Source of the DNA: ATM1 sp003577165
GTDB lineage: Bacteria > Armatimonadota > Fimbriimonadia > Fimbriimonadales > ATM1
Reading direction: 5' to 3'
NCBI GenBank assembly: GCA_030263715.1
Contig: SZPM01000010.1
Span: 15,478-79,477 of the forward strand
DNA length: 64,000 nt
How positions within the stretch are numbered: position 1 is the first letter of the stretch; the number at the start of each line of letters is the position of its first letter. Positions 43,279 through 53,400 of this stretch are shown in pieces. The translations under genes were made by a program, and so were the position numbers. Under the pieces are notes generated by a model. The model did no database searches, was not told the DNA's origin, and saw nothing but the letters and a program-made list of their open reading frames with translations.

Positions 43279-44244
43279 CTACTCCGCCGGCATTCCCATC
43301 GCCTGGAGGATCGCGATCCGAACGACGTTTGCCGTTAGCCTCACCTTGAACGCGTTGTTCGACATCGGCCTGGCGGTGGCGACGGCGGCCTCACCGGCGC
43401 GGAGCGCGACGTCGCCCGTCACCGACTTTCCTTTGAGGAAGTCCTCCGCCTCCTTGCTCCTCCACGGAATCGGCGCGACGCCACCTAAAACGATGCGGCA
43501 GTCGGAGACGGTCGTCCCGCTGACCTTCAGATTCACGGCGCAGCTTGAGAGCGCCCAGTCGAACGAGGGCCTTTCTTTGGCCTTGTAATAAGCTGATTTC
43601 CAGCCCTTCATCGTCGCAGGCGCCTCGACCCCAGTGACCAACTCGCCTGAGTTCAACACGTTTTCGGTTCGCACGTCCGAGTCGGGAAGATGGAAAAACT
43701 CCGAGAGTTTCATTCTGCGCTCCGTCGTGAGAACGTCCGCGTCGCAGGCGATCAACGCGGGCGCCAGGTCGCTTGGGTGCACGATGTGACACGGCCCCCC
43801 ACCCAGGATCGCATGGTATTCGTTATCTCCAGCAACGGCATAGCAAGCCATGCCGCCCTTTTTCAGGCACTTGACATGGTAGTCGCGGAAATACCAGCAC
43901 CTCGGCCTCTGGCAGAGATTGCCGCCGAGCGTTCCGACGTTCCGAATCTGTGGAGAACCAACGCTTTCCGCCGCCTCGGCGACGCAGCGAAAGTTCGTCC
44001 GGATGGACGAAGAGTTCGCAATCGCGTCCATCGTGGCAAGCGCGCCGATCTTCAATGCGTTCGAACCGTCCACTTCTCGCATCCCGCTGACAGACTTCAG
44101 GTCGACGACGCGATCCGGTTCGAGCAGGTGCTCCTTCAACAGGCATAACAACTCGACGCCGCCACTCAATGCCGCGCCGTTCTGCTTCAGAGAAGCCGAC
44201 GCTTCGGCGAGAGTCTTCGGCCGAACCCAACTGAAGTTCTTCAT
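43279..44244 (-). CDS. FAD/[4Fe-4S]-binding subunit of aldehyde oxidoreductase (PaoB-like)
   Basis: The product is 321 aa from ATG 44244, which overlaps the upstream stop (ATGA). The molybdopterin dehydrogenase FAD-binding fold is clear: 'FSWVRPKTLAEASASLKQNGAALSGGVELLCLLKEHL', 'VGSPQIRNVGTLGGNL' and 'ALIACDADVLTTE'. An inserted loop holds Cys 111, 116, 126 and 134 ('CQRPRC', 'KC', 'AC') and 'YHAILGGGPCHIVHPSDLAPAL'. This is the pattern of E. coli PaoB, which binds an extra [4Fe-4S] cluster, and not of ordinary XdhB. It would pass electrons from the Mo subunit. It is likely periplasmic by transport together with the Tat partner. Confidence 0.85.
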   Translation of the reverse strand: MKNFSWVRPKTLAEASASLKQNGAALSGGVELLCLLKEHLLEPDRVVDLKSVSGMREVDGSNALKIGALATMDAIANSSSIRTNFRCVAEAAESVGSPQIRNVGTLGGNLCQRPRCWYFRDYHVKCLKKGGMACYAVAGDNEYHAILGGGPCHIVHPSDLAPALIACDADVLTTERRMKLSEFFHLPDSDVRTENVLNSGELVTGVEAPATMKGWKSAYYKAKERPSFDWALSSCAVNLKVSGTTVSDCRIVLGGVAPIPWRSKEAEDFLKGKSVTGDVALRAGEAAVATARPMSNNAFKVRLTANVVRIAILQAMGMPAE

Positions 44245-46337
44245 GACTTTGCTCCCAGTGCATCGAACCAACGCTTCGGCGTTGCAGGCAGAGTGCGAAT
44301 CCTGACCCCCGTCGCGTTGTAAATTGCGTTGATCGTGGCCGCCGCCGTTGGAATCACGGGCGGCTCGCCGATGCCGGCGACCTTGTCGTGCGTGTCGAAG
44401 AGGACCACCTCGACGTCCGGCACCTCCATCGCTCCGATCACTCTATAGGACTCGATGTTCGCGTTGAGTTGCCTTCCCGTTGGCACGTCCATTCTGCGAT
44501 CCTCCAGGAGCGCCATGCCGAGCCCCTGAATCACGCCTCCGATGACTTGGCTCTCCGCCGTCAGGCGGTTGATCGCATAACCGCAGTCCTGGACCGCGAC
44601 GACCTTGATCGGTCGCACGTTGCCTGTCCAAGTGTCAACCTCCACTTCGACGAATTGCGCGCCGGCTACCCCCCCCTGCTGCAGCGCGCCGTTCCAGGAG
44701 CCGGACTCGGAGATTCCTCCCGCAGGCAACTTCGCGCACACTTCCTCGAAGCGCAGCGACTTGGAAGGATTCCCGCGAGCCTGCACTCGGCCTTTCGCGC
44801 ACTCAAGTTCTCCCGCTGTGACGCCGAGGAGCGGCGCAGCCGTTTCGAATAGGCGGGCACGCGCAGCGAGCACAGCCATCTTTATCGTAGGCGCGATCGA
44901 AGCCGTCGTCACCGAACCTCCGGATCCCACGGAAGAGCCGAGCGACGATTTGCCGATGTCCGCTTTCACCCTCTCGAGCGGCAGACCGAGGTCCTCCGCA
45001 ACGATCATCGCGACAACCGTTCGCGCGCCGGTGCCCAGGTCTTGCGTCCCGATCCCGGCCCACACCGACCCGTCCTGGCCGATCTTGACGTCGCACCTCG
45101 AACCGCCGCGTCCGCCGCCGCCCCACGTGCTCACCGCACAGCCAATGCCGCGCTGGTATCGGCCCGTCGCCTGTCCGGGGTTTTTGTTGCGCCTCTCCCA
45201 GCCAATCTTGGCCGCGCCGAGTTCGAGTTGCGCGCTTCGAACCTGGCTCCCTTGATTCATCTGACGAACCTTCACTCCGTCCAGGCCGAGTTTGCAAATG
45301 AGTTCATCCACCACGGACTCCATCAGGAAACTCGCCTGTGGATGTCCGGGCGCTCTCCACGCGCGCGCGGCCCCCGCATTGGTGGAGACGCTGTGCGTGC
45401 GTACGCGGAAATTGGGCACGCCGTAGATGTACGGGAAGGGAACCCCCCACCCGCGGCCCGGGCCGTTCGTGCCGTAAAGGTCGGCTTCGATCGCCAAGAG
45501 TTTTCCGTCAGCAGCCATTGCCGCCTTGCATTTCATGTATGCGTCGGGAGCATTGCCGCCCGCCACTTGGTCTTCGTACCGGTCGAGCATGAGTTTGACC
45601 GGCTTTCCTGCGGCCTTCGCCAATCGCGCGCAAGTCGCGCCTTCGACGCCCGCACCGAATTTGCTTCCGAACCCCCCACCCATGTACTCACAAATAACAG
45701 TCAGGTTCTCCTGCGGAATGCCGAGCCCGCCGGAGAGTTCTCCAGCGACGCCGTGGACCGCCTGGGTCGAAACCCAGCAAGTCGCTCGATCATCTGCGTC
45801 CCATCGAAACACAATTCCGTGGGATTCGAGGCACAGGTGTCCCCGAACTGGGCAGTAGTACTCCTCTTCGATGACCGCGGCTGCGCTCGACCAAAACTGA
45901 CCTGGGTCCTGGCCGCGCGCCTGTTCTTCCGGCGCGGACACGCGCGACGCGTCCTTCATCGCCGTAAGCGTCGTCACAGCATGCGATTGAACGTCGTAAC
46001 TCACGCGAATCGCGCGAATCGCATCGAGTGCGATCTCCTCGCTGTCGGCTGCGACGGCCGCGACTTCCTGTCCCGCGTACCTCATCGTCGCGCCTTCGCG
46101 CGCCATTTCGATGACCGCTCGCACGCCCGGCATCGCCTTCGCCGCGCTTGTGTCGATCGCTTGCACCGTCGCGAGCGCATGCGGACACCGCAGGATCTTT
46201 CCGTAAAGCATTCCGGGCAGGACGATGTCGAAGGTGTACTTCGCGGTTCCCGCCACCTTGCCGGGCCCGTCCACGCGCGGAACGTGCTTGTTAACGTATT
46301 GGGTGGTCTTCGGATCGTTCCATCGAACGTCTTGCAT
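44241..46337 (-). CDS. Molybdenum-binding catalytic subunit (xanthine dehydrogenase / PaoC family)
   Basis: The product is 698 aa, somewhat shorter than typical (about 730-770). It has the xanthine oxidase family layout: an ald_Xan_dh_C first domain ('RVDGPGKVAGTAKYTFDIVLPGMLYGKILRCPHALATV'), the molybdopterin half with 'GGGFGSKFGAGVEGATCARLAKAAG', 'WRAPGHPQASFLMESVVDEL', 'QDLGTGARTVVAMIVAED' and 'SSVGSGGSVTTASIAPTI'. The active-site glutamate is in the 'GIGEPPVIPTAAATINAIYNATG' block near the C-terminus. Such enzymes hydroxylate aldehydes or N-heterocycles with water as oxygen donor. Confidence 0.9.
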   Translation of the reverse strand: MQDVRWNDPKTTQYVNKHVPRVDGPGKVAGTAKYTFDIVLPGMLYGKILRCPHALATVQAIDTSAAKAMPGVRAVIEMAREGATMRYAGQEVAAVAADSEEIALDAIRAIRVSYDVQSHAVTTLTAMKDASRVSAPEEQARGQDPGQFWSSAAAVIEEEYYCPVRGHLCLESHGIVFRWDADDRATCWVSTQAVHGVAGELSGGLGIPQENLTVICEYMGGGFGSKFGAGVEGATCARLAKAAGKPVKLMLDRYEDQVAGGNAPDAYMKCKAAMAADGKLLAIEADLYGTNGPGRGWGVPFPYIYGVPNFRVRTHSVSTNAGAARAWRAPGHPQASFLMESVVDELICKLGLDGVKVRQMNQGSQVRSAQLELGAAKIGWERRNKNPGQATGRYQRGIGCAVSTWGGGGRGGSRCDVKIGQDGSVWAGIGTQDLGTGARTVVAMIVAEDLGLPLERVKADIGKSSLGSSVGSGGSVTTASIAPTIKMAVLAARARLFETAAPLLGVTAGELECAKGRVQARGNPSKSLRFEEVCAKLPAGGISESGSWNGALQQGGVAGAQFVEVEVDTWTGNVRPIKVVAVQDCGYAINRLTAESQVIGGVIQGLGMALLEDRRMDVPTGRQLNANIESYRVIGAMEVPDVEVVLFDTHDKVAGIGEPPVIPTAAATINAIYNATGVRIRTLPATPKRWFDALGAKS

Positions 46338-46340
46338 CTC

Positions 46341-46973
46341 TTATGCTCCCTTCATCTTCTTCGCGGCCTCGACTGCGGCCTCGAAAACCCGGTTGAATGT
46401 CCCGCACCGACAGATGTTCCCACGGCACGCGCGCCTCAGTTCCTCGTTGTCCGCGTTCGGGTTCTTCTTGAGCGCCGCCGTCACCGCCGTCACGAATCCA
46501 GGCGTGCAGAACCCGCACATCAGCGCGTCCTTCTCGACGAACGCCTGCTGCACTTCGCTCATCTTTTCAGGTGTGCCGAATCCTTCGACCGTCGTGATCT
46601 CCGACCCCTGCGCGTCGACGGCGAGAGTGAGACAAGCGTAAACCGGCTTGCCATCACGAAGCACCGTGCACGCTCCGCAGTTTCCTCGATCGCAAACCTT
46701 CTTCGGCCCCGTGATCTGCAGCCTCTCTCGAAGAGCATCGAGGAGGGTGACTCGCGGCTGCAATTTGAGTTGGTGCGTCTTGCCGTTGACCTTCAAGGTC
46801 ACGTCCACCAGCCCTTCCTGAGCGGTCCCGCCCTGCTCGGCAGGTTCGGTGGCGTCGCCGTTGACCTTCGTGCTGATCAATGCGCCGGCTCCGGTTACGG
46901 CGATCGCGGTTCCCGCTCCCCGCAGGAACTTACGTCGAGACAATGAGCGGCGATTGGGCGAATCTTCAGGCAT
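46341..46973 (-). CDS. Tat-exported [2Fe-2S] subunit of aldehyde oxidoreductase (PaoA-like)
   Basis: The product is 210 aa. The twin-arginine signal (SRRKFLRGAG, residues 12-21) with a hydrophobic region exports the folded complex to the periplasm. The plant-type ferredoxin domain has 'CDRGNCGACTVLRDGKPVYAC', and the second [2Fe-2S] domain has 'MCGFCTPGFVTAVTAAL' and 'CRGNICRCGTFNRVF'. It is the first gene of the operon, 3 bp upstream of the Mo subunit. Gene order small-Mo-FAD differs from E. coli paoABC (small-FAD-Mo). Confidence 0.92.
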   Translation of the reverse strand: MPEDSPNRRSLSRRKFLRGAGTAIAVTGAGALISTKVNGDATEPAEQGGTAQEGLVDVTLKVNGKTHQLKLQPRVTLLDALRERLQITGPKKVCDRGNCGACTVLRDGKPVYACLTLAVDAQGSEITTVEGFGTPEKMSEVQQAFVEKDALMCGFCTPGFVTAVTAALKKNPNADNEELRRACRGNICRCGTFNRVFEAAVEAAKKMKGA

Positions 46974-47022
46974 GATTTCCTCCAGGGCCCGACGAGGGCG
47001 ACATTCAAGTAACGGTCGTTCA

Positions 47023-47409
47023 TCAATGAACGGTTCCCACCGGTTCGGTCAGCAGAATTGCATATCCGTCCGGATCGGCGATCAACAGCGTTCTCTCTCC
47101 GAAGAGGGGGTCCTCCACGTCGCGGAGCACGGATACGGACGCAGCCTTGAGGTCACGCGCAACGTCGAGCAGGTTCCGCACGCGCAGGTTGAGCACAACC
47201 CCTCCACCCCTCTCAATAATGGGGGTCCGCTCGCGCAGTGGCTGCTCCAACAGCAGAATCTCAAGATGACCCGTCGCCAAGTACGCGAGACGATGCCCAT
47301 CGCATTCGTTCATCTCGCGCAGCGAGAAGCCGAGCGAGTCCCGATAAAATCCAATGGACCGCTCCATGTTTTGCACGTCCAGGATCAGGTGGGCAAAAAC
47401 ACTTTGCAT
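47023..47409 (-). CDS. VOC (glyoxalase/bleomycin-resistance-like) protein
   Basis: The product is 128 aa. The vicinal oxygen chelate fold is visible in 'FAHLILDVQNMERSIGFYRDSLGFSLREM', 'LAYLATGHLEILLLEQP' and 'LLIADPDGYAILLTEPVG'. Conserved metal ligands are His 7 and a late Glu. It is probably dimeric and acts on a small metabolite; substrate not predictable. Confidence 0.82.
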   Translation of the reverse strand: MQSVFAHLILDVQNMERSIGFYRDSLGFSLREMNECDGHRLAYLATGHLEILLLEQPLRERTPIIERGGGVVLNLRVRNLLDVARDLKAASVSVLRDVEDPLFGERTLLIADPDGYAILLTEPVGTVH

Positions 47410-47466
47410 GGGCCACCCCCGGCGGATCCCCGCCCGGTCGGCTGCTAGGTGATTCGCCGCCCCGTT

Positions 47467-47847
47467 TCAGATTCCTTCCGCGGAAACCACGGCTTTGGAA
47501 AGCGCAGACCTCAGCGTCTGCGCCCCCGGGTGGTCTGGATCGCGAGCGAGGCACTTTTCGACCGTCGCCAGCGCCTCCGCCCGATGACCCTGGTCGCACA
47601 GAGCCACCGCCAAGTTGAAAAGCAGCTTCGGGTTCAGGGGGTCGAGGAACACGGCCTTGCGGCACGCCGACAGGGACTCCTTCTTCCTGCCCAGTTTGTG
47701 GAGGGCGCAGGCGAGGAAGTCGTAGGCCACAGCGTCCCGCGGATGCTCGCCCAGCCAGGCCTCGATCAGCGCGACCGAATCCTCGAACCGGCCCTCTCGT
47801 GCCAGTTCGCACGCCTGGTCCAGAACACTGGACTCTTGATTCGCCAT
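47467..47847 (-). CDS. Tetratricopeptide-repeat protein
   Basis: The product is 126 aa from ATG 47847. Three TPR units are seen ('ACELAREGRFEDSVALIEAWLGEHPRDAVAYDFLACALHKLGRKKESLSACRKAVFLDPLNPKLLFNLAVALCDQGHRAEALATVEKCLARDP'). There is no signal peptide and no catalytic part. It should be a scaffold for protein binding. Confidence 0.85.
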   Translation of the reverse strand: MANQESSVLDQACELAREGRFEDSVALIEAWLGEHPRDAVAYDFLACALHKLGRKKESLSACRKAVFLDPLNPKLLFNLAVALCDQGHRAEALATVEKCLARDPDHPGAQTLRSALSKAVVSAEGI

Positions 47848-47939
47848 CAACCCACCCTGAGGGCAGAGGCCCTACCCTATAGAGTACAGCATTAATCCGG
47901 AAATGCCAACCCCATTTCAATGCCGCTATAATCGGCCAG

Positions 47940-48668
47940 ATGCTAAACGAGGCCCTGAAGAAGCTGGCCCAAGTCCAACGAATTGACACGGCGATTCAGG
48001 AGCTGCATCGGAAGTTCGCCTCTCTGGACCCAGGAGGCAAGGCGAAGCAGAGATTCGACGAGGCGAAGGCCCGGAAGGAGCAACTCGACCATCGCCTCTC
48101 CGAGATTCGGGGCGAGATCAAGGACCTCGAACTCGAAAACTCCCGCCTGTCGCAGAAGTCGGACTCCGAAAAGAAGCGCCTCTACTCCGGGGGGGTCTAC
48201 AACGCGAAGGACGCGGAAGCCATTGACCGAGAGGTCGCCAACCTCGCTCAAAGAGTCGCCAAGAACGACGACAGACTCCTCGAACTCTACGAACTCGTCG
48301 AGCCCGCAAAGCTTGAAGCGGACGACGCGCATCAGGACTTCGAGGCCGCGAGCCGGCTGTACGAAGAGTACACCTCGCGCTACGATGCGATCAAGAAAGA
48401 CTACGAGAACAAGATGTCTCAACTCCTCGGCGCGCGGAACAAGGCCGCGGCCCAATGCGACGAAGACCTGTTGACGCGCTACGAGGCGATCCGCAAGCAC
48501 CATCACGGAGTAGGCATCGCCCCCCTCCATGGTGATGAGTGCGGACAATGTCGCAGCAAGATCGCGCACCACATCGTCGCCGACGTGCAGGCGGGAGTCA
48601 GCCTTCAGACGTGCGAGAACTGCGCGCGAATTCTTTACTGGGAGGAGGCGAGCGAGGAGCAGGATTGA
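47940..48668 (+). CDS. Coiled-coil protein with C-terminal C4 zinc ribbon (DUF164 / zf-RING_7 type)
   Basis: The product is 242 aa. Residues about 1-180 form long coiled coils rich in Lys/Glu/Arg/Leu. The C-terminal zinc ribbon has 'CGQCRSKI' and 'CENCARILYW' (four Cys). This architecture is widespread, and some members bind nucleic acid or ribosomes; the role here is not known. It is translationally coupled with the next gene through a TTGA overlap. Confidence 0.88.
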   Translation: MLNEALKKLAQVQRIDTAIQELHRKFASLDPGGKAKQRFDEAKARKEQLDHRLSEIRGEIKDLELENSRLSQKSDSEKKRLYSGGVYNAKDAEAIDREVANLAQRVAKNDDRLLELYELVEPAKLEADDAHQDFEAASRLYEEYTSRYDAIKKDYENKMSQLLGARNKAAAQCDEDLLTRYEAIRKHHHGVGIAPLHGDECGQCRSKIAHHIVADVQAGVSLQTCENCARILYWEEASEEQD

Positions 48669-49585
48669 ACGAACAGCAGCTCTTCGCCTATCTCGGCAAG
48701 CAACTCGAGCCGGATGGCGATTCCGCCCTCGCTCCTCTGCGACTCGCCCCCTGGAAGCCCGAAACCGGGCCGTACCACAAAGTTCAGTTCGTCATTGAAA
48801 TCGCGGGCTCGAACCTAATTCCCGGCGATCGCGCGCGCGAACTGCTCGAACCAACCGTTCGCGCCTCGTTCGGTGAGCCCGAGGTCTATGTGATGGCGCC
48901 GGGCGAGAGGCGGTGGCGACCGCTTTGGTCGGGCGACAACTCCATGACCTTTGACAGCATGGCGCTCGCATGGGACTTCGTGACCTCATCTGGAAAACTC
49001 ACCGCTGCCTCCGCATCGGAACTCTGGAAGCGCGCGGAGCAGTATGCGAGCGCACTCGGAAGACGCGCATTTCCTCTCCCCCCACCCGAAGACGCGGCCA
49101 AAGCCGCCGACAACCTCGAACAAGTGCGCGACGCGCTCGACATCGGCGTGGACGTGCTCTTGCGAACTCTCGAGCCTCGACTCGACCTCACCGCGCTCGT
49201 GGTCGCCGCATACGAAGTGGGGTTCCGAATGGGCTCCTCGGGCGTACTGGAATGGCGGCAATCGGGTTGGCCGGAACCGCTGCTCACGATCCTCCCGGAC
49301 GAGGGCGATGAGGTGTTCGGAGTGGACGCGCCGATCCGCGGAGTGGACATCGGTTTCACCGTGCCCTGCAGCCCGGACCCAGAGCAGTCCTTGGAAAGGC
49401 TTTTCACTGCCGCAGAGCGCATCGGCGCGAAGATGGACCTTCCCGTTCTGACGGAAGAGGGGGAGCCACTCTCAGAGTCCGCGAAGAGCAACATACGCAA
49501 AATGCTCGCTGCCGCCCTCGACACGTTCGACCGCATCCAGTTGAAGCCGGGCAGCGCGGAGGCGCTTCGCCTATTCGAGCCGTAA
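48665..49585 (+). CDS. Uncharacterised soluble protein coupled to zinc-ribbon gene
   Basis: The product is 306 aa from TTG 48665, whose last bases overlap the preceding TGA. A longer frame to 48539 exists but would run deep inside the zinc-ribbon gene. There is no signal peptide and no transmembrane helix. Recurrent acidic segments and 'IGAKMDLPVLTEEGEPL' do not point to a family. Its 3' end overlaps the convergent nucleotidyltransferase gene by 15 bp. Confidence 0.75.
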   Translation: MNEQQLFAYLGKQLEPDGDSALAPLRLAPWKPETGPYHKVQFVIEIAGSNLIPGDRARELLEPTVRASFGEPEVYVMAPGERRWRPLWSGDNSMTFDSMALAWDFVTSSGKLTAASASELWKRAEQYASALGRRAFPLPPPEDAAKAADNLEQVRDALDIGVDVLLRTLEPRLDLTALVVAAYEVGFRMGSSGVLEWRQSGWPEPLLTILPDEGDEVFGVDAPIRGVDIGFTVPCSPDPEQSLERLFTAAERIGAKMDLPVLTEEGEPLSESAKSNIRKMLAAALDTFDRIQLKPGSAEALRLFEP

Positions 49586-50374
49586 AGACGAGAACCTCTG
49601 ACGAAGATACTGAAGGTCCTCGACCGTGTCGAAGTCCATCGCGGTGAAGGGATGACAGTCCGCGACGACGAACACATCCCCCCCCAATGCTCTGCCGACC
49701 GCGCGTTCAGCGTCTGAAATCGAAGCGCGCCCCAACAGATATCGCACAAGATTCAAAGCGCCGAGACGGGTGACAAGTCTGAGGATGGACTTCCTGCGAG
49801 AGGAAGCGGTCTCAAGCGCCCCGAACGCCCTCCGAAGTCCGTTCGCCGACGCGGCGAACATTCCGCCGGCCGCGAACCTCCCCTCGCGCAAGCGAATGTA
49901 TCGGAACTCCGCGCTCGGCAGCAGCCTCTCGACCTCTTCCTTACGACTCAATGCAGCCGAGAACCACTCTCCCCCGGAGGCGTGCATCCGCAACTCAGTA
50001 GCCTCGATGAAGTGCCGAATGAAGTCGCAACGCACCAAGGGCAGATCGCAAGGCAGATAGAGCACCGGGCCCGTTGCGCCCGATGTCTCAAGGCCGTGGA
50101 GCGCCGATCGAATGTTCGTCTCTCCTGGGTTCGCGAACGCGACGCGATCCGAGTAATCTGAAATGCACGCCCTGACCGACTCGTCTGCGACCAGCGTGGT
50201 AGACAGCCCCGCTTCCAAGCACGCATCCAATACGAACGCAACGGACGGCCTGCCTTCGAACTCGACAGTAGCCTTCGACGCCGATCCGAATTCGCGAGCA
50301 AGCTGCGAGTCGAGCGAACCGCCCGCCGCGATGACGGCGCACCATTTCCCGCGATTCGCCTCCGAACTCGTCAA
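49571..50374 (-). CDS. MobA/MocA-like nucleotidyltransferase
   Basis: The product is 267 aa. The N-terminal Rossmann-like NTP-transferase half has 'WCAVIAAGGSLD', 'GRPSVAFVLDACLEAG' and the Asp motif 'VLYLPCDLPLVRCDFI' (metal-binding Asp). The C-terminal half ends with 'GGDVFVVADCHPFTAMDFDTVEDL', a pattern typical of MobA-like enzymes. These enzymes attach GMP or CMP to molybdopterin or transfer nucleotides to other acceptors. The vicinity of two molybdoenzymes makes cofactor maturation plausible; it remains inference. Confidence 0.75.
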   Translation of the reverse strand: MTSSEANRGKWCAVIAAGGSLDSQLAREFGSASKATVEFEGRPSVAFVLDACLEAGLSTTLVADESVRACISDYSDRVAFANPGETNIRSALHGLETSGATGPVLYLPCDLPLVRCDFIRHFIEATELRMHASGGEWFSAALSRKEEVERLLPSAEFRYIRLREGRFAAGGMFAASANGLRRAFGALETASSRRKSILRLVTRLGALNLVRYLLGRASISDAERAVGRALGGDVFVVADCHPFTAMDFDTVEDLQYLRQRFSSLRLE

Positions 50375-50393
50375 GGCAAGAAGTATGAAAGAT

Positions 50394-50430
50394 GAGCGGC
50401 GCAGTTCGTGAACCTCGAACTGCGCCGCTC
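50394..50430 (-). terminator. Long hairpin downstream of tricorn homologue 2
   Basis: A perfect 15-bp stem (GAGCGGCGCAGTTCG / CGAACTGCGCCGCTC) with a 7-nt loop lies 29 bp beyond the protease stop. On the minus strand ATCTTTCATACTT follows, a weak T-tract. Confidence 0.75.
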
Positions 50431-50458
50431 AGAAGGGCCTCAGGACTGACCTCTCGGT

Positions 50459-53400
50459 CTAACCGCCCCCACCTCGGAAGGGAGGATGGTTCGGTCGCTT
50501 GACCGGGTTGCGCTTGAGTTCGTCGAGAAGCACTTCGATCGCCTTGTCGAGCTGCGGGTCCTGACCCTTGAACACGAGGTCCGGTCGGTTGTCCACTTCG
50601 ATGTCGGGCGACACGCCGATGTTCTCGACTACCCACTGCGGCTTTCCATCAACGACGTCCCAGACCGCGAATTCGGCAGCCGTCACCGCGCCGCCGCTCA
50701 TCAAGGAGTAGCTTCCCGTGATTCCCACGAGCCCGCCCCACGTCCTCATTCCGATGACCTTGCCGAGGCCGGCCTTGCGGAAGAAGTAGGGGAACGCGTC
50801 GCCGCCGGAGCCACCGTACGGGTTGATCAGCATCGCCTTCGGACCAAGCACGGCCGGAGAGGGAGTGCGGAACGAGTTGCCGTAGCGAGGCTTCCACCAC
50901 GCCATGTTCTGCCGCTGCAGCATTTCGATGAAGAACGTGGGGATGAATCCACCGCCGTTGTATCGTTCATCAACGATCAGCGCATCCTTATCCCACTGCG
51001 CATAGAGCATCTTGTAGAACTCGATGATGCCGCTGAACTGCGTGTCCGGAACGTACACGTATCCGATCCTGCCGTTCGACTTCTGCTCGACGTATTCGCG
51101 CCGCGAGTCAATCCAGTCGGCGTTTCGCAGACCAGCCTCGCTCGCAATCGGCTGAACGAGCAGTTTTCGCGATCCGTCCATACCCGGCTTGCTGTTCACG
51201 GAGATCTCGACCACCTTGTCCGCCTTTCCGACGAGCATCTGATCAATGTCGCTGTTCGGGCCCACAGGTTCGCCGTCGATCGCCACGATGTAATCGCCGT
51301 CCTGAACGTTCATTCCAGGCTCGTTAAGCGGTGCGCGGCGTCCGGAATCCCAGTTCTGACCACGGAACACCTTCTTGAATCGAATTCCGGAAGGCGTCCG
51401 TTCATAGTCCGCACCGAGAAGACCGGTTCCGATCGGCGGGTTTCCGGGGGTGGGGCCGGGCATCACGTAGGAGTGTCCAGTCGCAAGTTCGCCGAGCAGT
51501 TCGATGAGCAAGTAGTCGAGATCGCTGCGATCACCGACCCACGGAAGCCAACCGGCATACTTGTCGCCCATCGCCTTCCAGTCCATGCCGTTCATCGTCG
51601 GCGCCCAGAAGTTGTCGCGCTCGTAACGCCACGCATCCCAGAAGCTCTGCGTCCACTCGGAGCGCGGATCAATCGTCGTCTCCATGTCGCCCGTGTTCAC
51701 GCGGCCGTTGCCGACCTTCTGACCGGGAGCGACGGGAATCACGCCGACGACGGGCCCGGCGATGTAGACGAACTTATCGCGCTTCGGCGAAAATTCGCCC
51801 GCTTGGAAGCCTTCCAGAATCGGAGCCGCTTGTTTGCCTGCGAAGTCGAACTGGAAGAGAACGGGCCCGGACAAGTAGAACAGCCGTCCGGGAGCCGAAG
51901 CCGCAAGCACATAGTTCCCCGGGGGGAGAGGAAGAGCGAACATCCTGCCCCGGTCGAACTTCAGATCCCACGCGGCCGCCTGCTTGGCGTCTCCGCCCTG
52001 GCCGCCGGAAGGATCCGTCTTCGGCGCCTCGTCGGCGACCTTCTCGATCTCGTTCTTCGGAGCGAAGGGAGAGGCCACGTCCGGCCTCAGCGTGTATCCA
52101 TAAATGCGGAACGCGTCGCTGAAGATGAAGGACAACTCAAACGTTCCGATCGCCGGGTTGAAATCCCGCGCAGAAGCGAAGAACAGATACTTGCTCTCCG
52201 CGTCGAACACAGGAGTCTGGTCTTGGAAGAGCCCATCGCTCACCAACGACTCTTCTCGGGAGTCCACGTTGTACAGGTAGACCTGGCCGAGCCCTTCGGC
52301 ATTCGCCTTCGAGTACGCCAGCCACTTGCTATCCGGTGACCACACCGCGTCTTGGTAACCGCCCCACTCGGCGAATCCAACCGTCGTGACGGTCTTCGCC
52401 TCGACGTCGAGCACGTACAGCGTGTTCCCGATGTCCATGAAGAACGCCCTCTTGCTATCGGGCGACCAAGTCGCTGCGTTGTAGCCGATCTTTGCACCGA
52501 AAGTGAGTTGGATCGGAGCCTCGGACAAGTCCGACTTCTGTTTGTAGAACTCGTATTCGCCCGTCTTGTCGCTCAAGAAGAGAATCCATTTCCCGTCCGG
52601 TGACCATCGCGGGAATCTGTCGCGCACTCCGGCGGTCTTCGTCGCGTTGTAAGTCAGGCCTTCCTTCGCGGGCACGCTGAAGATTTCGCCGTGCGCTTCC
52701 AGCGCGACGCGCGTTCCGCTCGGAGAGATCGTCGCATCGGCGACTTCGTTCCCAACTTCCGCGCGGCGCGGGCGGGCACGAACGTGATCGGTGAAGACGG
52801 TGATCGGAATTGGATTGGTTTGATTCGACTTCAAATCGAATTTCCAAAGCCTCGCGTCCCTTTCGAACACGATCGTCCCCGTGCCTTCGCTCGGGAACTT
52901 CACATCGTAGTCGTTGAAGTTCGTCAACTTGCGCGACTTCTTCGATTGAGTGTCATACGCGTACAGGTTGTACACGCCGTCGCCGTCGTTCACGTAATAA
53001 ACGTTGTTGCCGACCCACATGGGCCACATGGACGCCGACTTGTCTTTGTCCATCTCCCAGTAGCGGTGGTTCGCGGTGTCGTAGAACGAGATGAAACTCT
53101 GATTGCCGCCGCGATATCGCTTCCACGCGGCGTTCTCCGTGCTCATCCGAACATAGGCGAACGTCTTTCCGTCGGGGCTCGCGGAGCCTTGGCCGCCTTC
53201 GTCCATCGGAAGCGCGGCGGGAGTCCCGCCGGTCGCGGGAATCGTGAAAAGTTTCGTGTAACGCTGGGTCACCGATTCGCGCGCCGATCGAAACACGATC
53301 GCCTTGCCATCCGGCGTCCAATCCACCATCGTGTCGGCGCCGGGATGATACGTGAGACGCTTCGGCTCGCCGCCCGAACTCGGCATGACGTAGATGTCGG

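Noticed and set aside
45042..46946. Plus-strand open frame of 634 codons antisense to the aldehyde oxidoreductase
   Set aside because: Arg-rich and without domains; the minus strand encodes complete Mo and Fe-S subunits.
50486..52339. Plus-strand open frame of 617 codons antisense to tricorn homologue 2
   Set aside because: The minus strand has all tricorn motifs; the plus frame is Arg/His-rich shadow.
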